This document shows, in pieces, positions 1 to 5,420 of a stretch of 6,975 nt of DNA. Position 1 is the first letter of the stretch; every line of letters begins with the position of its first letter. The DNA comes from Chloroflexota bacterium. Lineage in GTDB: Bacteria; Chloroflexota; Limnocylindria; Limnocylindrales; CSP1-4. The DNA lies in the NCBI GenBank assembly GCA_021786915.1, contig JAJYMP010000296.1, positions 1 to 6,975 on the forward strand, read 5' to 3'. The notes beneath the pieces were generated by a model. It did no database searches and had not been told where the DNA came from. It was given only the letters and a program-made list of their open reading frames with translations. The position numbers and the translations under genes are program-made.

Positions 1-224
1 GTGCGGGTCTCGGTGGGTCGGATTGTCCTAGCTGCAGCGGGCGTTGGCTGCGGCCGCGGTGGGGATCGAGCCCTCTCGGCTCATCGGCGAAGCCCGAACG
101 GTGCCGCCTCAACACCGGCTGACCGGCGCCGTTCTGGTGGGCGCCTGTCTCGCCGGGTCGGGCCTCATCTCGCTTGCGGGTCCGGCTCATCGCCCTCTCA
201 GCGTGGCGTGCTCCGATGGTCGGC
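1..224. other. Gene-poor left edge, possible coding remnant
   Basis: No convincing gene is visible here. A plus-strand reading from a TTG at 44 has GC-rich third positions for about 45 codons and a hydrophobic stretch (LTGAVLVGACLAGSGLISLAG without its last residue, roughly residues 27-46). It has no ribosome binding site, and its reading collapses into Arg/Pro-rich sequence where the 225-512 ORF begins in another frame. It may be the remains of a small membrane protein gene. No tRNA cloverleaf or other RNA gene was recognised. Confidence 0.3.
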
Positions 225-512
225 ATGAAGAACAAACGCCTCTCGCTCGAGCAACCGCAGGCCCCGAGCGCACTCCAGCGGTTGCCGGCCGCGCTAGAGA
301 TCCTCTCGACACGGCTCCGGGCCGCCCTGGAGGAGCGCCGTGCCGCAGCACCCGGCAGCGAGCGGCAGCGCCGCGCCGACGAGGAGGTCGCGTACCTCAA
401 CGACCTGTACGTTGGCTTGCAGCGCCGGATGGCCATCCCGGCCGAGATCTGGCACCTCGAAGGCGGGCGAAAGGCCGCGCACGGGCGGGTCGCCGTGCCA
501 CCGCTGCGGTGA
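225..512 (+). CDS. Small hypothetical helical protein
   Basis: A 95-residue ORF of unrecognised family. It is charged and soluble-looking: residues 1-60 are rich in Leu, Arg, Glu and Ala and probably helical, and the central stretch ADEEVAYLNDLYVGLQRRM followed by IPAEIWHLEGG looks like genuine protein and not random translation. There is no signal peptide, membrane helix or cysteine. Third codon positions are strongly GC-biased, as in the real genes of the window. The ATG at 225 (MKNKRLSLEQ) was chosen because the Lys/Asn-rich start looks natural. An ATG at 216 and a TTG at 174 are also in frame, and none has a clear ribosome binding site. The stop lies two bases before the ATG of the next ORF, so translation could be coupled. 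No function is proposed. It could be a decayed or spurious ORF. Confidence 0.42.
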   Translation: MKNKRLSLEQPQAPSALQRLPAALEILSTRLRAALEERRAAAPGSERQRRADEEVAYLNDLYVGLQRRMAIPAEIWHLEGGRKAAHGRVAVPPLR

Positions 513-514
513 CG

Positions 515-874
515 ATGCCAGCACGGCGGCCCGGTGCGCGCGGTCCTGGTCGCCCGAGCCTGCGGTTCGCAGGTGCGATCCATCTGTCGTACGGACTGCT
601 CCGTCTGGCGGGACTTCGGGGCATGGCGGGACGGCTGCCGCCTCGGGTCTGCCTGCCGCTCCAAGTCGGACGGCTTGTTGGCGGGGCCGAGGCGGCGGTG
701 GGGCTGGCACTGCTCGACCGGGCGCCGATCGAGCCCGCGGCACTGTACTGCGCAGTCGCGCCGGTCGATGACGCCGTCAGCCCGGTCTGGCGCGACTGGT
801 TGCGCGGGCGTAGCCCGGGCTCGTCTCGCTCCGCCACTTCGGTGGTCTCGGGCCCGACGTCGCCCTGGTCGTGA
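515..874 (+). CDS. Possible DoxX/MauE-like membrane protein, perhaps frameshifted
   Basis: A 119-residue ORF starting two bases after the stop of the preceding ORF, with no clear ribosome binding site. Residues 15-75 read like an integral membrane protein: a segment RFAGAIHLSYGLLRLAG, then a LPP turn, then GRLVGGAEAAVGLALL. That last element resembles the E-x-x-x-G-L-A-L-L helix of DoxX and MauE proteins, which act in the membrane and often accompany thioredoxins. The last ~20 residues (SGSSRSATSVVSGPTSPWS-like) look unnatural. From about 815, frame 1 instead gives LVSLRHFGGLGPDVALVVIAAG-like sequence to a stop at 886-888, resembling the end of MauE-type proteins, where a CxCFG motif is usual. 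Both cysteines of that motif are absent here. A frameshift or decay is therefore likely. The family assignment rests on pattern resemblance only. Confidence 0.38.
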   Translation: MPARRPGARGPGRPSLRFAGAIHLSYGLLRLAGLRGMAGRLPPRVCLPLQVGRLVGGAEAAVGLALLDRAPIEPAALYCAVAPVDDAVSPVWRDWLRGRSPGSSRSATSVVSGPTSPWS

Positions 875-1288
875 TCGCCGCGGGCTAGGAAGGACGCCCG
901 CTCGCGAGGGTGATCGCCGAGCAGGCCACGAGGATCAGCATGGCTGCCGTGACGGCCCGAGGACGGCCTGCCGCGGCCGAGGGTTGGCGAGGTCCTGACG
1001 CTGCGAGGCCATCGGAAGAGCTCCGCCCCACGCCCAGGCGGACGACCGAGGGAGCCCTCGGTTCATCGACACCGTCCTAGGCCATCGGCCACCGGATGCG
1101 CGAGGCGCCGTGAAGGTCCCCGCTCTGTCCGAGCGCGCCTCCTGGCGGTCTTCGTCGCGGTCGCGGCTGCCGCACCCGTTACGGTCGGCGCCGCAGCACC
1201 GGCTGGCGACGAAGGTCTCCGTGACCTGCCCGACCGTCATAGGGATCCGGTGGAGCGGTTCTGAGCGTTCAGCGTCGGATGCCACGCC

Positions 1289-1317
1289 TTGACCGAGTCT
1301 TGATCAGGACCTGACTC
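1289..1317 (+). promoter_or_regulatory. Weak promoter/operator candidate upstream of the thioredoxin gene
   Basis: TTGACC at 1289-1294 is a fair -35 box. Seventeen bases later only a poor -10 (TGACTC, 1312-1317) is present. An 11-base perfect inverted repeat, TCAGG-A-CCTGA (1304-1314), sits between and over these boxes, where an operator would lie. The site is about 105 bases upstream of the ATG at 1422. Short palindromes of this kind arise easily by chance, so this is only a candidate. Confidence 0.2.
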
Positions 1318-1408
1318 GCTCTCCATCGACACGCGCGCCGGCCCGCCCGGATCATGGACCGATCGCGTCCTCGCGGTTCGCTCACCAATCAGGCGCCGCC
1401 GCTGGCGC

Positions 1409-1414
1409 AAGGAG
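1409..1414 (+). promoter_or_regulatory. Ribosome binding site of the thioredoxin gene
   Basis: AAGGAG lies seven bases before the ATG at 1422. It is among the best ribosome binding sites in the window and fixes that start. Confidence 0.75.
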
Positions 1415-1421
1415 CCGCTAT

Positions 1422-2018
1422 ATGGGCGTCGCGCTCGGGTCCATCGGCCGGTCTCGACCGACCGCTGGCCGTCTTCAGACGATCATCGTGATGGCCGTCA
1501 CCGTGGTGGCCATCTCGGGTATCTCCTGGTATGTCGGCCAGTCGTCCGATGACGGGATCACCGCGATCAACGTGCGGGCGGCCACCGGGATCACGCCGCC
1601 GACTGTCGGCAAGCCGCCCACGCCGTTCACTGGGCTCACCTACGGGGGAGCGACCGTCTCGCTGGCCGACTATGCGGGCAAGCCCCTTTGGCTCAACTTC
1701 GGCGCCTCGTGGTGCCCCGACTGTCGAGCCGAGGCGGCCGACTTCGAGGCCACGTACGAGAAGCACCGGGGCCAGGGCCTGAACGTCCTCGCGGTGTTCA
1801 TCAACGAGCCGGCGGCCGACGTCAAGGCGTATGCGCAGCGTGCGGGTCTCACCTTCCCGATCGTCGTCGATCCCACCGCCAAGATCGCCAGCGCCTACTC
1901 GCTGGTCGGGATCCCCATGCACATCCTGATCGGCCGCGACGGCCTGATCAAGATGATCAAGATCGGCGCCCTGTCGCCGGACGACATGGACAAGGCCGTC
2001 GAGACGATCCTCCCCTGA
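1422..2018 (+). CDS. Membrane-anchored TlpA/ResA-family thioredoxin
   Basis: A 198-residue thiol-disulfide oxidoreductase anchored outside the cytoplasmic membrane. The N-terminus has Arg residues followed by one hydrophobic helix at about residues 20-38 and no lipobox, so it is an uncleaved anchor or signal. The thioredoxin fold spans about 65-198. It begins with the family's F-T-G-L and V-S-L-A-D-Y-A-G-K segments, followed by W-L-N-F-G-A-S-W-C-P-D-C with active-site Cys98 and Cys101. The cis-proline is at about residue 165 (GIPMHILI), followed by the G-R-D-G turn typical of TlpA/ResA/AhpC-TSA members. Such proteins reduce disulfides in exported proteins, including cytochrome c apoproteins and copper-site cysteines. 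The start is supported by AAGGAG seven bases upstream. It is transcribed alone toward the minus-strand operon. Cys-rich partners nearby (the CCAHH protein and the cupredoxin) are plausible clients, by inference. Specific assignment as TlpA, ResA or MauD is not possible from sequence alone. Confidence 0.93.
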   Translation: MGVALGSIGRSRPTAGRLQTIIVMAVTVVAISGISWYVGQSSDDGITAINVRAATGITPPTVGKPPTPFTGLTYGGATVSLADYAGKPLWLNFGASWCPDCRAEAADFEATYEKHRGQGLNVLAVFINEPAADVKAYAQRAGLTFPIVVDPTAKIASAYSLVGIPMHILIGRDGLIKMIKIGALSPDDMDKAVETILP

Positions 2019-2023
2019 CCCCG

Positions 2024-2038
2024 GCGCCTCGCGGGCGC
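2024..2038 (+). terminator. Hairpin just after the thioredoxin gene
   Basis: GCGCC (2024-2028) pairs with GGCGC (2034-2038) around a five-base loop, six bases after the stop of the thioredoxin gene. No T-run follows, so it is at best a weak or non-canonical terminator, common in high-GC genomes. Confidence 0.3.
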
Positions 2039-2144
2039 GGCCGGACGGGGGCACAGCTCGTTCCGTGGTTCGCAGGCCGGCTCTGGTCCTCTCAAGGTGA
2101 CCGCCGCCGTTGCCGTCCCTGCCACCCGCGCCCTCGAGGGCCGA

Positions 2145-2159
2145 CCGTCACGACGACGG
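2145..2159 (-). terminator. Hairpin just beyond the CCAHH membrane-protein gene
   Basis: CCGTC (2145-2149) pairs with GACGG (2155-2159) around a five-base loop, about ten bases past the stop of the minus-strand gene. Just beyond it is a perfect 12-base palindrome, GCCCTCGAGGGC (2130-2141). Neither has a T-run. Together with the hairpin at 2024-2038 they could separate the two convergent transcription units. Confidence 0.3.
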
Positions 2160-2169
2160 GGAGCGGCCG

Positions 2170-2676
2170 TCACGCGGCTTGGCTGACCCGATCCGCGACC
2201 TCGCAGGCGTGGCGCGCCCGGCGCAGCTCGCGCCACAGCACGGCCACGCCGACCGCGTTCATCGCGACCCCGAGGACCAGCAGAGGCCCCTTGTACGCGT
2301 CGAGGAAGACGGCCGCGGCCGACACGCCGATGAGCGGCAGGATGTCGGCCACGTGGTGCGCGCAGCAGGCGAGCATCGCAGCCGCGCTCGTCCCGGTGCT
2401 CGCCGCGGTCATGGCCGTGCCTCGCCGATGGCGCGATGCCGTCCGGCGGAGCTCGACGAACAGGGCCGCCTGGGTGCCGAAGCCAAGCGTCACGGCCAGC
2501 ACGAATGGTGCGTCGGCCCGGAACTGCTCGAGCGCGTGGGGGGCACCCTGCGCCAGCATGATGATTCCCAGATACCAGCCGAGCAGCGAGAGGCCGGCGA
2601 CGAATCCGATCCCGGCGGCCCGCCATCCGACGATGGCCGGCGCCGGTGCCCGGAGTTCCGGCGCGAGGGCGGTCAC
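2170..2676 (-). CDS. Four-helix membrane protein with a CCAHH motif
   Basis: A 168-residue integral membrane protein. Hydrophobic segments lie at about residues 17-42, 56-76, 93-124 (possibly with a break) and 129-149, with a basic loop (RRTASRHRRG) between the second and third. The notable element is S-T-G-T-S-A-A-A-M-L-A-C-C-A-H-H-V-A-D (about 93-111). Paired Cys104-Cys105 and His107-His108 followed by Asp111 at a membrane edge look like a metal or heme ligand set. From memory, uncharacterised actinobacterial and Chloroflexota membrane proteins carry the same ACCAHH segment; MerT-type metal transporters also use a vicinal Cys pair in a helix, but overall similarity to them is not evident. 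The GTG at 2676 was chosen because it overlaps the upstream lipoprotein stop as GTGA, so translation is coupled. The frame upstream of 2676 is only a shadow of the lipoprotein gene. Metal binding is inferred, not shown. Confidence 0.82.
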   Translation of the reverse strand: MTALAPELRAPAPAIVGWRAAGIGFVAGLSLLGWYLGIIMLAQGAPHALEQFRADAPFVLAVTLGFGTQAALFVELRRTASRHRRGTAMTAASTGTSAAAMLACCAHHVADILPLIGVSAAAVFLDAYKGPLLVLGVAMNAVGVAVLWRELRRARHACEVADRVSQAA

Positions 2677-3152
2677 GCCCCGAGCCTCCACCGGAACACC
2701 CGCTCCGCCGCGCCGCCGACGTTCGGCAGGACGAGCTCCACCCAGGCGGCACCCTTGACAACGGAGCCGGCATCGCCCGCGAATGTGAGTTTGCCGGTGC
2801 GGTGGTGGCCGCCCGCCGGTGCACTCCACGAAGCGCCGACGAGCTGCTGGCCCCGGTCGTTGCGGAAGACGGCCGAGGCGAGGTTGACGTCGTCGAGCGT
2901 GCCCGAGTGCGTGTCCATCGCGACATCGAGCACGCCGCCGGCAGCTGGCCCATCCCATGTGGCGGTGACCGTCACCCCGTTCGCCTCGCTGACCTGCTGC
3001 GCCGGAGAGGCGGGGTTGCCGGCCACCGCGGAGCTTGCCGACTGTGATCCGGATGGTGCTGGGCTCTGGCCCGCGGAGACGGCGCTGGTCGAGGTGCAGG
3101 CTGCGAGCCCCACCACGGCGACGAGGAGCGTGCTTGCGAACTGCGTCTTCAT
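2673..3152 (-). CDS. Lipoprotein with a DTHS/GGHH-type beta domain
   Basis: A 159-residue exported lipoprotein. Residues 1-19 form a lipoprotein signal peptide: MKTQ, a hydrophobic core, then V-G-L-A-A-C with Cys19 as the lipidation site. A Ser/Ala/Pro-rich linker covers about 20-55. The globular domain (about 56-159) has the pattern V-T-A-T-W-D, then V-A-M-D-T-H-S-G-T-L-D-D (77-88), then S-W-S-A-P-A-G-G-H-H-R-T-G-K-L-T-F (108-124), ending VFRWRLGA. The DTHS and GGHHR-G-L-F motifs are ones I associate with an uncharacterised secreted beta-sandwich family in bacteria and archaea. The His and Asp residues could bind metal. ATG 3152 was chosen over upstream in-frame starts because it places the signal peptide at the N-terminus. 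The ribosome binding site is weak. It heads an operon with the CCAHH membrane protein (GTGA overlap), so the two probably act together at the membrane's outer face. Confidence 0.85.
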   Translation of the reverse strand: MKTQFASTLLVAVVGLAACTSTSAVSAGQSPAPSGSQSASSAVAGNPASPAQQVSEANGVTVTATWDGPAAGGVLDVAMDTHSGTLDDVNLASAVFRNDRGQQLVGASWSAPAGGHHRTGKLTFAGDAGSVVKGAAWVELVLPNVGGAAERVFRWRLGA

Positions 3153-3185
3153 GGGACGAGCCTGGCCCTGGCAACTGAAAGCCGG

Positions 3186-3201
3186 GTGAGCGCTCCGTGA
3201 G
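3186..3201. promoter_or_regulatory. Direct repeat GTGAG-N6-GTGAG in the divergent promoter region
   Basis: GTGAG occurs at 3186-3190 and 3197-3201, an 11-base period (CTCAC on the minus strand), 34-49 bases upstream of the lipoprotein ATG. A further pair of CCTCA words with the same 11-base period lies at 3282-3286 and 3293-3297, followed by CTCA at 3304-3307. Tandem half-sites at 11-base spacing are typical of OmpR/PhoB-family operators, and such a regulator starts at the right end of the window. Five-base words are short enough for chance, so this is a candidate only. Confidence 0.25.
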
Positions 3202-3246
3202 AAGTTGCGGAGGACGACGGCGGCCACTTGTGCCCGCTCGGACAGC

Positions 3247-3849
3247 ATGCGACCAACGGCCCCGGACGGTTCACAGCCGAACCTCATCGTCGCCTCACCT
3301 GGGCTCATCCAGGAACCCAGACTCGGGCCCCGTGAGGACGGGAGTCGCCGCTCGCCAACCCGATACCTGGGGCTGGACGTTCTCGCTCAGGCGCTCCTCG
3401 CCCGGCTGCGCGCCTGCGACGTGGCGATGCCCATCCGCGCGACCAGCCTCGGCTCGACGCCCGCAGACCGCGCGGTCCTTGGCCGCCGCCCGATGCCGGT
3501 CTTGGTCCTCGACCAGGCGGGCTGCATGCTCGGCGCCGCCGGCCCCCGCCAGCTCGCTGCTGCCGCGGGACTCCACCGCGTCGTGGCGGACGCCATGACC
3601 CCGGCGAACCGGCTGGGCCTGATCTCGGGCGCCGACCCCGCGCAGGTGCTGGAGGGTCCCCTGAAGCGGGACGGCTTCGCGATCGTGCGCTGGCGCGGAC
3701 GCCTGCTCGCAGCAGAGATGGACGATCTCCGTTGCCAGGCACGGATCTACCGGATGCTCTCGGACTGGGGACGGGCCCGCTTCGGTCGAGGACAACCGAA
3801 GTGGGCACCGCGTGGGGCTCGATGTGCGTGCTTCTCAGCCGGGCGTTAG
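3247..3849 (+). CDS. CBS-domain-pair protein, possibly the tail of an M50-type protease
   Basis: A 200-residue ORF that is strongly GC3-biased from about 3361 onward. Two CBS repeats are visible. The first (about residues 57-105) has A-D-R-A-V-L-G-R-R-P-M-P-V-L-V-L-D-Q-A-G-C. The second (about 112-165) begins V-V-A-D-A-M-T-P and continues G-F-A-I-V-R-W-R-G-R-L-L-A-A-E-M-D-D-L. CBS pairs (Bateman modules) bind adenine nucleotides and regulate attached enzymes or channels. A similar pair forms the C-terminus of site-2 protease (Rip3-like) M50 proteins. The ALLARLRACDV helix before the first CBS fits such a connector, but no protease HExxH or membrane helices precede it. The gene is therefore either a stand-alone CBS protein or a 5'-truncated remnant. 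The start is uncertain: ATG 3247, TTG 3205, GTG 3421 and ATG 3427 are all in frame without a good ribosome binding site. Residues before about 39 have weaker codon bias and may not be translated. Confidence 0.72.
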   Translation: MRPTAPDGSQPNLIVASPGLIQEPRLGPREDGSRRSPTRYLGLDVLAQALLARLRACDVAMPIRATSLGSTPADRAVLGRRPMPVLVLDQAGCMLGAAGPRQLAAAAGLHRVVADAMTPANRLGLISGADPAQVLEGPLKRDGFAIVRWRGRLLAAEMDDLRCQARIYRMLSDWGRARFGRGQPKWAPRGARCACFSAGR

Positions 3850-3894
3850 CCGCGACTCATCCAGCGTTCATCTGGCTCCCCGATCGTGGCGGCC

Positions 3895-4089
3895 ATGGAC
3901 ATCGTCGGCTTCGTCTTGATCGGCATCGCCGCGCTCATCGCCCTCGACCTCTTGGTCGCAGGCGGCGCGGTGACGGTCACGTGTGCCGGCACGATCGTCG
4001 GCGTCATGGCACACCCCGCCACCTGGCTGGTCATCCTGATCGTGGCCGTGATCCTCTTCGCGGGGATCGGAGCGCTCGCGTGGGCCTGA
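3895..4089 (+). CDS. Small two-helix membrane protein
   Basis: A 64-residue hydrophobic protein with two membrane helices, at about residues 3-24 and 44-62. They are joined by a Gly/Thr-rich segment containing one Cys and a His (G-G-A-V-T-V-T-C-A-G-T-I-V-G-V-M-A-H-P). Family unrecognised. The Cys/Met/His residues in the connecting segment are suggestive given the neighbouring cupredoxin. ATG 3895 was chosen; a GTG at 3886 would add three residues, and neither has a clear ribosome binding site. It overlaps the start of the cupredoxin gene by ten bases, so the two are almost certainly co-translated and may form a membrane complex. Codon bias matches its neighbours. Its role is unknown. Confidence 0.72.
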   Translation: MDIVGFVLIGIAALIALDLLVAGGAVTVTCAGTIVGVMAHPATWLVILIVAVILFAGIGALAWA

Positions 4090-4598
4090 GCGCGGCCCAG
4101 CGTCGGCTCGGGGGCCAGGGCCGCCTCCAGATCGTCGACATCGTGGTGGCGAACGGCTATCACCCCAGCGTCGTCGAGGCCCGGGCCGGCGTCCCGCTCC
4201 GCCTCGTCTTCCGCCGGCTCGACGCCCACGAGTGCTCGGACCGCGTAGTGTTCTCGGAGCCGCGCCTGATCCGACACCTCGCACCCGGCGCCGACACCAT
4301 CATCGACCTCCCGGCAGCCGGTCCCGGCGATGCCAGATTCACGTGCGGGATGGGCCGGTACCGCGGTCGGATCGAGTGGCGGACCGAGCCGGGAGCCGGG
4401 GGTGGCGGCATCCGCGGCCGCGGCGCGTGGCCCTGGCTGCTGATGACGGCCCTGCTCACCCTGCTTCTCATGGCGTCGATCGCCGCCGACGCGCCGGTCC
4501 TGGTGACATGGATCGCGGTCATGACCACGAGCCTCGCCGTGGCGGTGTTCATCCTGCGCGCCGCGGCCCTGCTGCCGCGCGCACACGGCCGGCGCTGA
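4080..4598 (+). CDS. Cupredoxin-domain protein with a C-terminal two-helix membrane anchor
   Basis: A 172-residue protein. Residues 17-100 show the plastocyanin/EfeO-type cupredoxin pattern: G-Y-H-P-S-V-V-E-A-R-A-G-V-P-L-R-L-V-F-R (26-45), then H50-E-C52-S-D-R-V-V-F, L-A-P-G-A-D-T (67-73) and finally F-T-C89-G-M91-G-R-Y-R-G. Candidate copper ligands are Cys52, Cys89 and Met91, with His50 or His28. The standard C-terminal Cys-x-x-His-x-Met order is not present; the CGM ending is one I associate with cupredoxins linked to copper ATPases. A Gly-rich linker (105-115) leads to two membrane helices at about 117-136 and 140-162. No signal peptide precedes the domain, so its side of the membrane is unclear. 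GTG 4080 was chosen because GGAG lies seven bases upstream and because upstream translation is a shadow of the preceding gene. It probably binds copper for sequestration or transfer. Confidence 0.85.
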   Translation: MGLSAAQRRLGGQGRLQIVDIVVANGYHPSVVEARAGVPLRLVFRRLDAHECSDRVVFSEPRLIRHLAPGADTIIDLPAAGPGDARFTCGMGRYRGRIEWRTEPGAGGGGIRGRGAWPWLLMTALLTLLLMASIAADAPVLVTWIAVMTTSLAVAVFILRAAALLPRAHGRR

Positions 4599-4600
4599 GG
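4596..4600 (+). promoter_or_regulatory. Ribosome binding site of the Lgt-like gene, overlapping the upstream stop
   Basis: TGAGG, seven bases before the GTG at 4608, includes the TGA stop of the cupredoxin gene. This supports the GTG start and translational coupling. Confidence 0.6.
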
Positions 4601-4607
4601 CCCGACT

Positions 4608-5420
4608 GTGCCGTTCGTCATTGACATCGACCCCGTCGCGTTCCGCGTCGCCGGCCTGGACATCCGCTGGTACGGCCTGACCCTCGTCCTCGCCATGCTG
4701 GTCGCCTACTCCGTCGCCGATCACGAGGCCCGCCGGAGGAGGCTCCCGGCGGGCCTCGTGGCCGACGCCGTCCTGTGGGTGGCGGTCGGGTCGCTGGTCG
4801 GCGGCCGGCTCCTCTACGTCCTCCAGAACGGCCTGCCCGACCTGGCCGCCCACCCGGCGCACCTGCTCATGGTGTGGACCGGGGGCCTCTCCTTCTACGG
4901 AGGCCTCGCGCTGGGCATCATCGCGATCATCGTCCTCGCCCGCCGCCGCGGCGTCGACTGGCTGACCGCCCTCGACGTGGCGGCGCCGGCGGCCGCCGTG
5001 GGCCAGGCGGTCGGCCACGTGGGGTGCCTCATCGGCGGCGACTCGGCCGGCATCCCGACGACGCTCCCCTGGGCTGTCGTCTACCGCAACGCGGGCGCCA
5101 TGGCGCCGCTCGACACGCCGCTCCACCCCACCCAGGCCTACGAGGCCATCGCGCTCATTGGCCTGTTCCTCGTGCTGTGGTCGGTGAGGCGTCGCGCCTC
5201 CATGGCCCCCGGGGCCCTGGCCGCCGCTTACCTTGGCGGCCTGGCTGCGATCCGCTTCGTCCTGTTCTTCCTCCGCGACGAGCCGAGCGTCCTCTTCGGC
5301 CTCAAGACGGCGCAGCTGATCGGGATTGCGATCGGCATCCTCGCCGTCGGCCTGGGCGTGCTCGCGCGGCGCCGCTCAGGTCCCGTCAACGCGCACACGA
5401 TGCCCCTGGAGGCTGCCTGA
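4608..5420 (+). CDS. lgt: Divergent prolipoprotein diacylglyceryl transferase (Lgt family)
   Basis: A 270-residue polytopic membrane protein of the usual Lgt length with about seven hydrophobic helices. Lgt transfers diacylglycerol from phosphatidylglycerol to the lipobox cysteine of prolipoproteins. Family landmarks are I-R-W-Y-G-L (19-24), V-G-G-R-L-L-Y-V-L (64-72), G-G-L-S-F-Y-G-G-L (92-100), a signature-like G-Q-A-V-G-H-V-G-C-L-I-G-G-D (132-145), P-T-T-L-P-W-A (150-156), H-P-T-Q-A-Y-E (173-179) and R-F-V-L-F-F-L-R (216-223). Several positions depart from E. coli Lgt as I recall it: His103 becomes Tyr97, Arg143 of the GRIGNF signature becomes His137, Asn146 becomes Cys140, and Glu243 appears replaced by Phe. 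It resembles the 'GCFLAGD'-type paralogs, so its activity is less sure. A ribosome binding site precedes GTG 4608. A true lipoprotein is encoded nearby at 2673-3152, a possible substrate. Confidence 0.87.
   Translation: MPFVIDIDPVAFRVAGLDIRWYGLTLVLAMLVAYSVADHEARRRRLPAGLVADAVLWVAVGSLVGGRLLYVLQNGLPDLAAHPAHLLMVWTGGLSFYGGLALGIIAIIVLARRRGVDWLTALDVAAPAAAVGQAVGHVGCLIGGDSAGIPTTLPWAVVYRNAGAMAPLDTPLHPTQAYEAIALIGLFLVLWSVRRRASMAPGALAAAYLGGLAAIRFVLFFLRDEPSVLFGLKTAQLIGIAIGILAVGLGVLARRRSGPVNAHTMPLEAA

Larger units (their letters stand above)
875..1421. other. Gene-poor intergenic stretch with remnants
   Basis: Nothing here reads as an intact gene. It holds a 46-codon ATG ORF at 940-1080, preceded by GAGG but without recognisable protein character. 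At 1115-1264 is a signal-peptide-like reading in a frame without a usable start. The last ~160 bases before the thioredoxin gene contain a TTGACC box (1289-1294) and a short palindrome (1304-1314) and probably carry that gene's promoter. Confidence 0.4.

Noticed and set aside
1..228. GTG-initiated ORF at the left edge, possibly a partial gene
   Set aside because: The translation is Arg/Ser/Gly-rich with poor codon-position bias and no motif.
940..1080. 46-codon plus-strand ORF preceded by GAGG
   Set aside because: The translation is Arg/Pro/Ala-rich without structure. It is too short and unsupported to call.
935..1285. Minus-strand open frame in the gene-poor region
   Set aside because: It has no ribosome site, no recognisable protein pattern and an irregular composition. 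It is probably chance.
2677..3174. Upstream extension of the CCAHH membrane protein in the same open frame
   Set aside because: This part is an Arg-rich shadow of the lipoprotein gene. The GTGA overlap at 2676 gives a natural start.
3732..4079. Upstream extension of the cupredoxin frame
   Set aside because: The extension is His/Arg/Gly-rich nonsense overlapping two other genes. GTG 4080 has a GGAG site seven bases upstream.
3846..5126. Long minus-strand open frame opposite the cupredoxin and Lgt-like genes
   Set aside because: Its translation is low-complexity (Asp/Arg/Gly/His-rich) with no domain. It is the antisense shadow of strongly supported plus-strand genes in GC-rich DNA.
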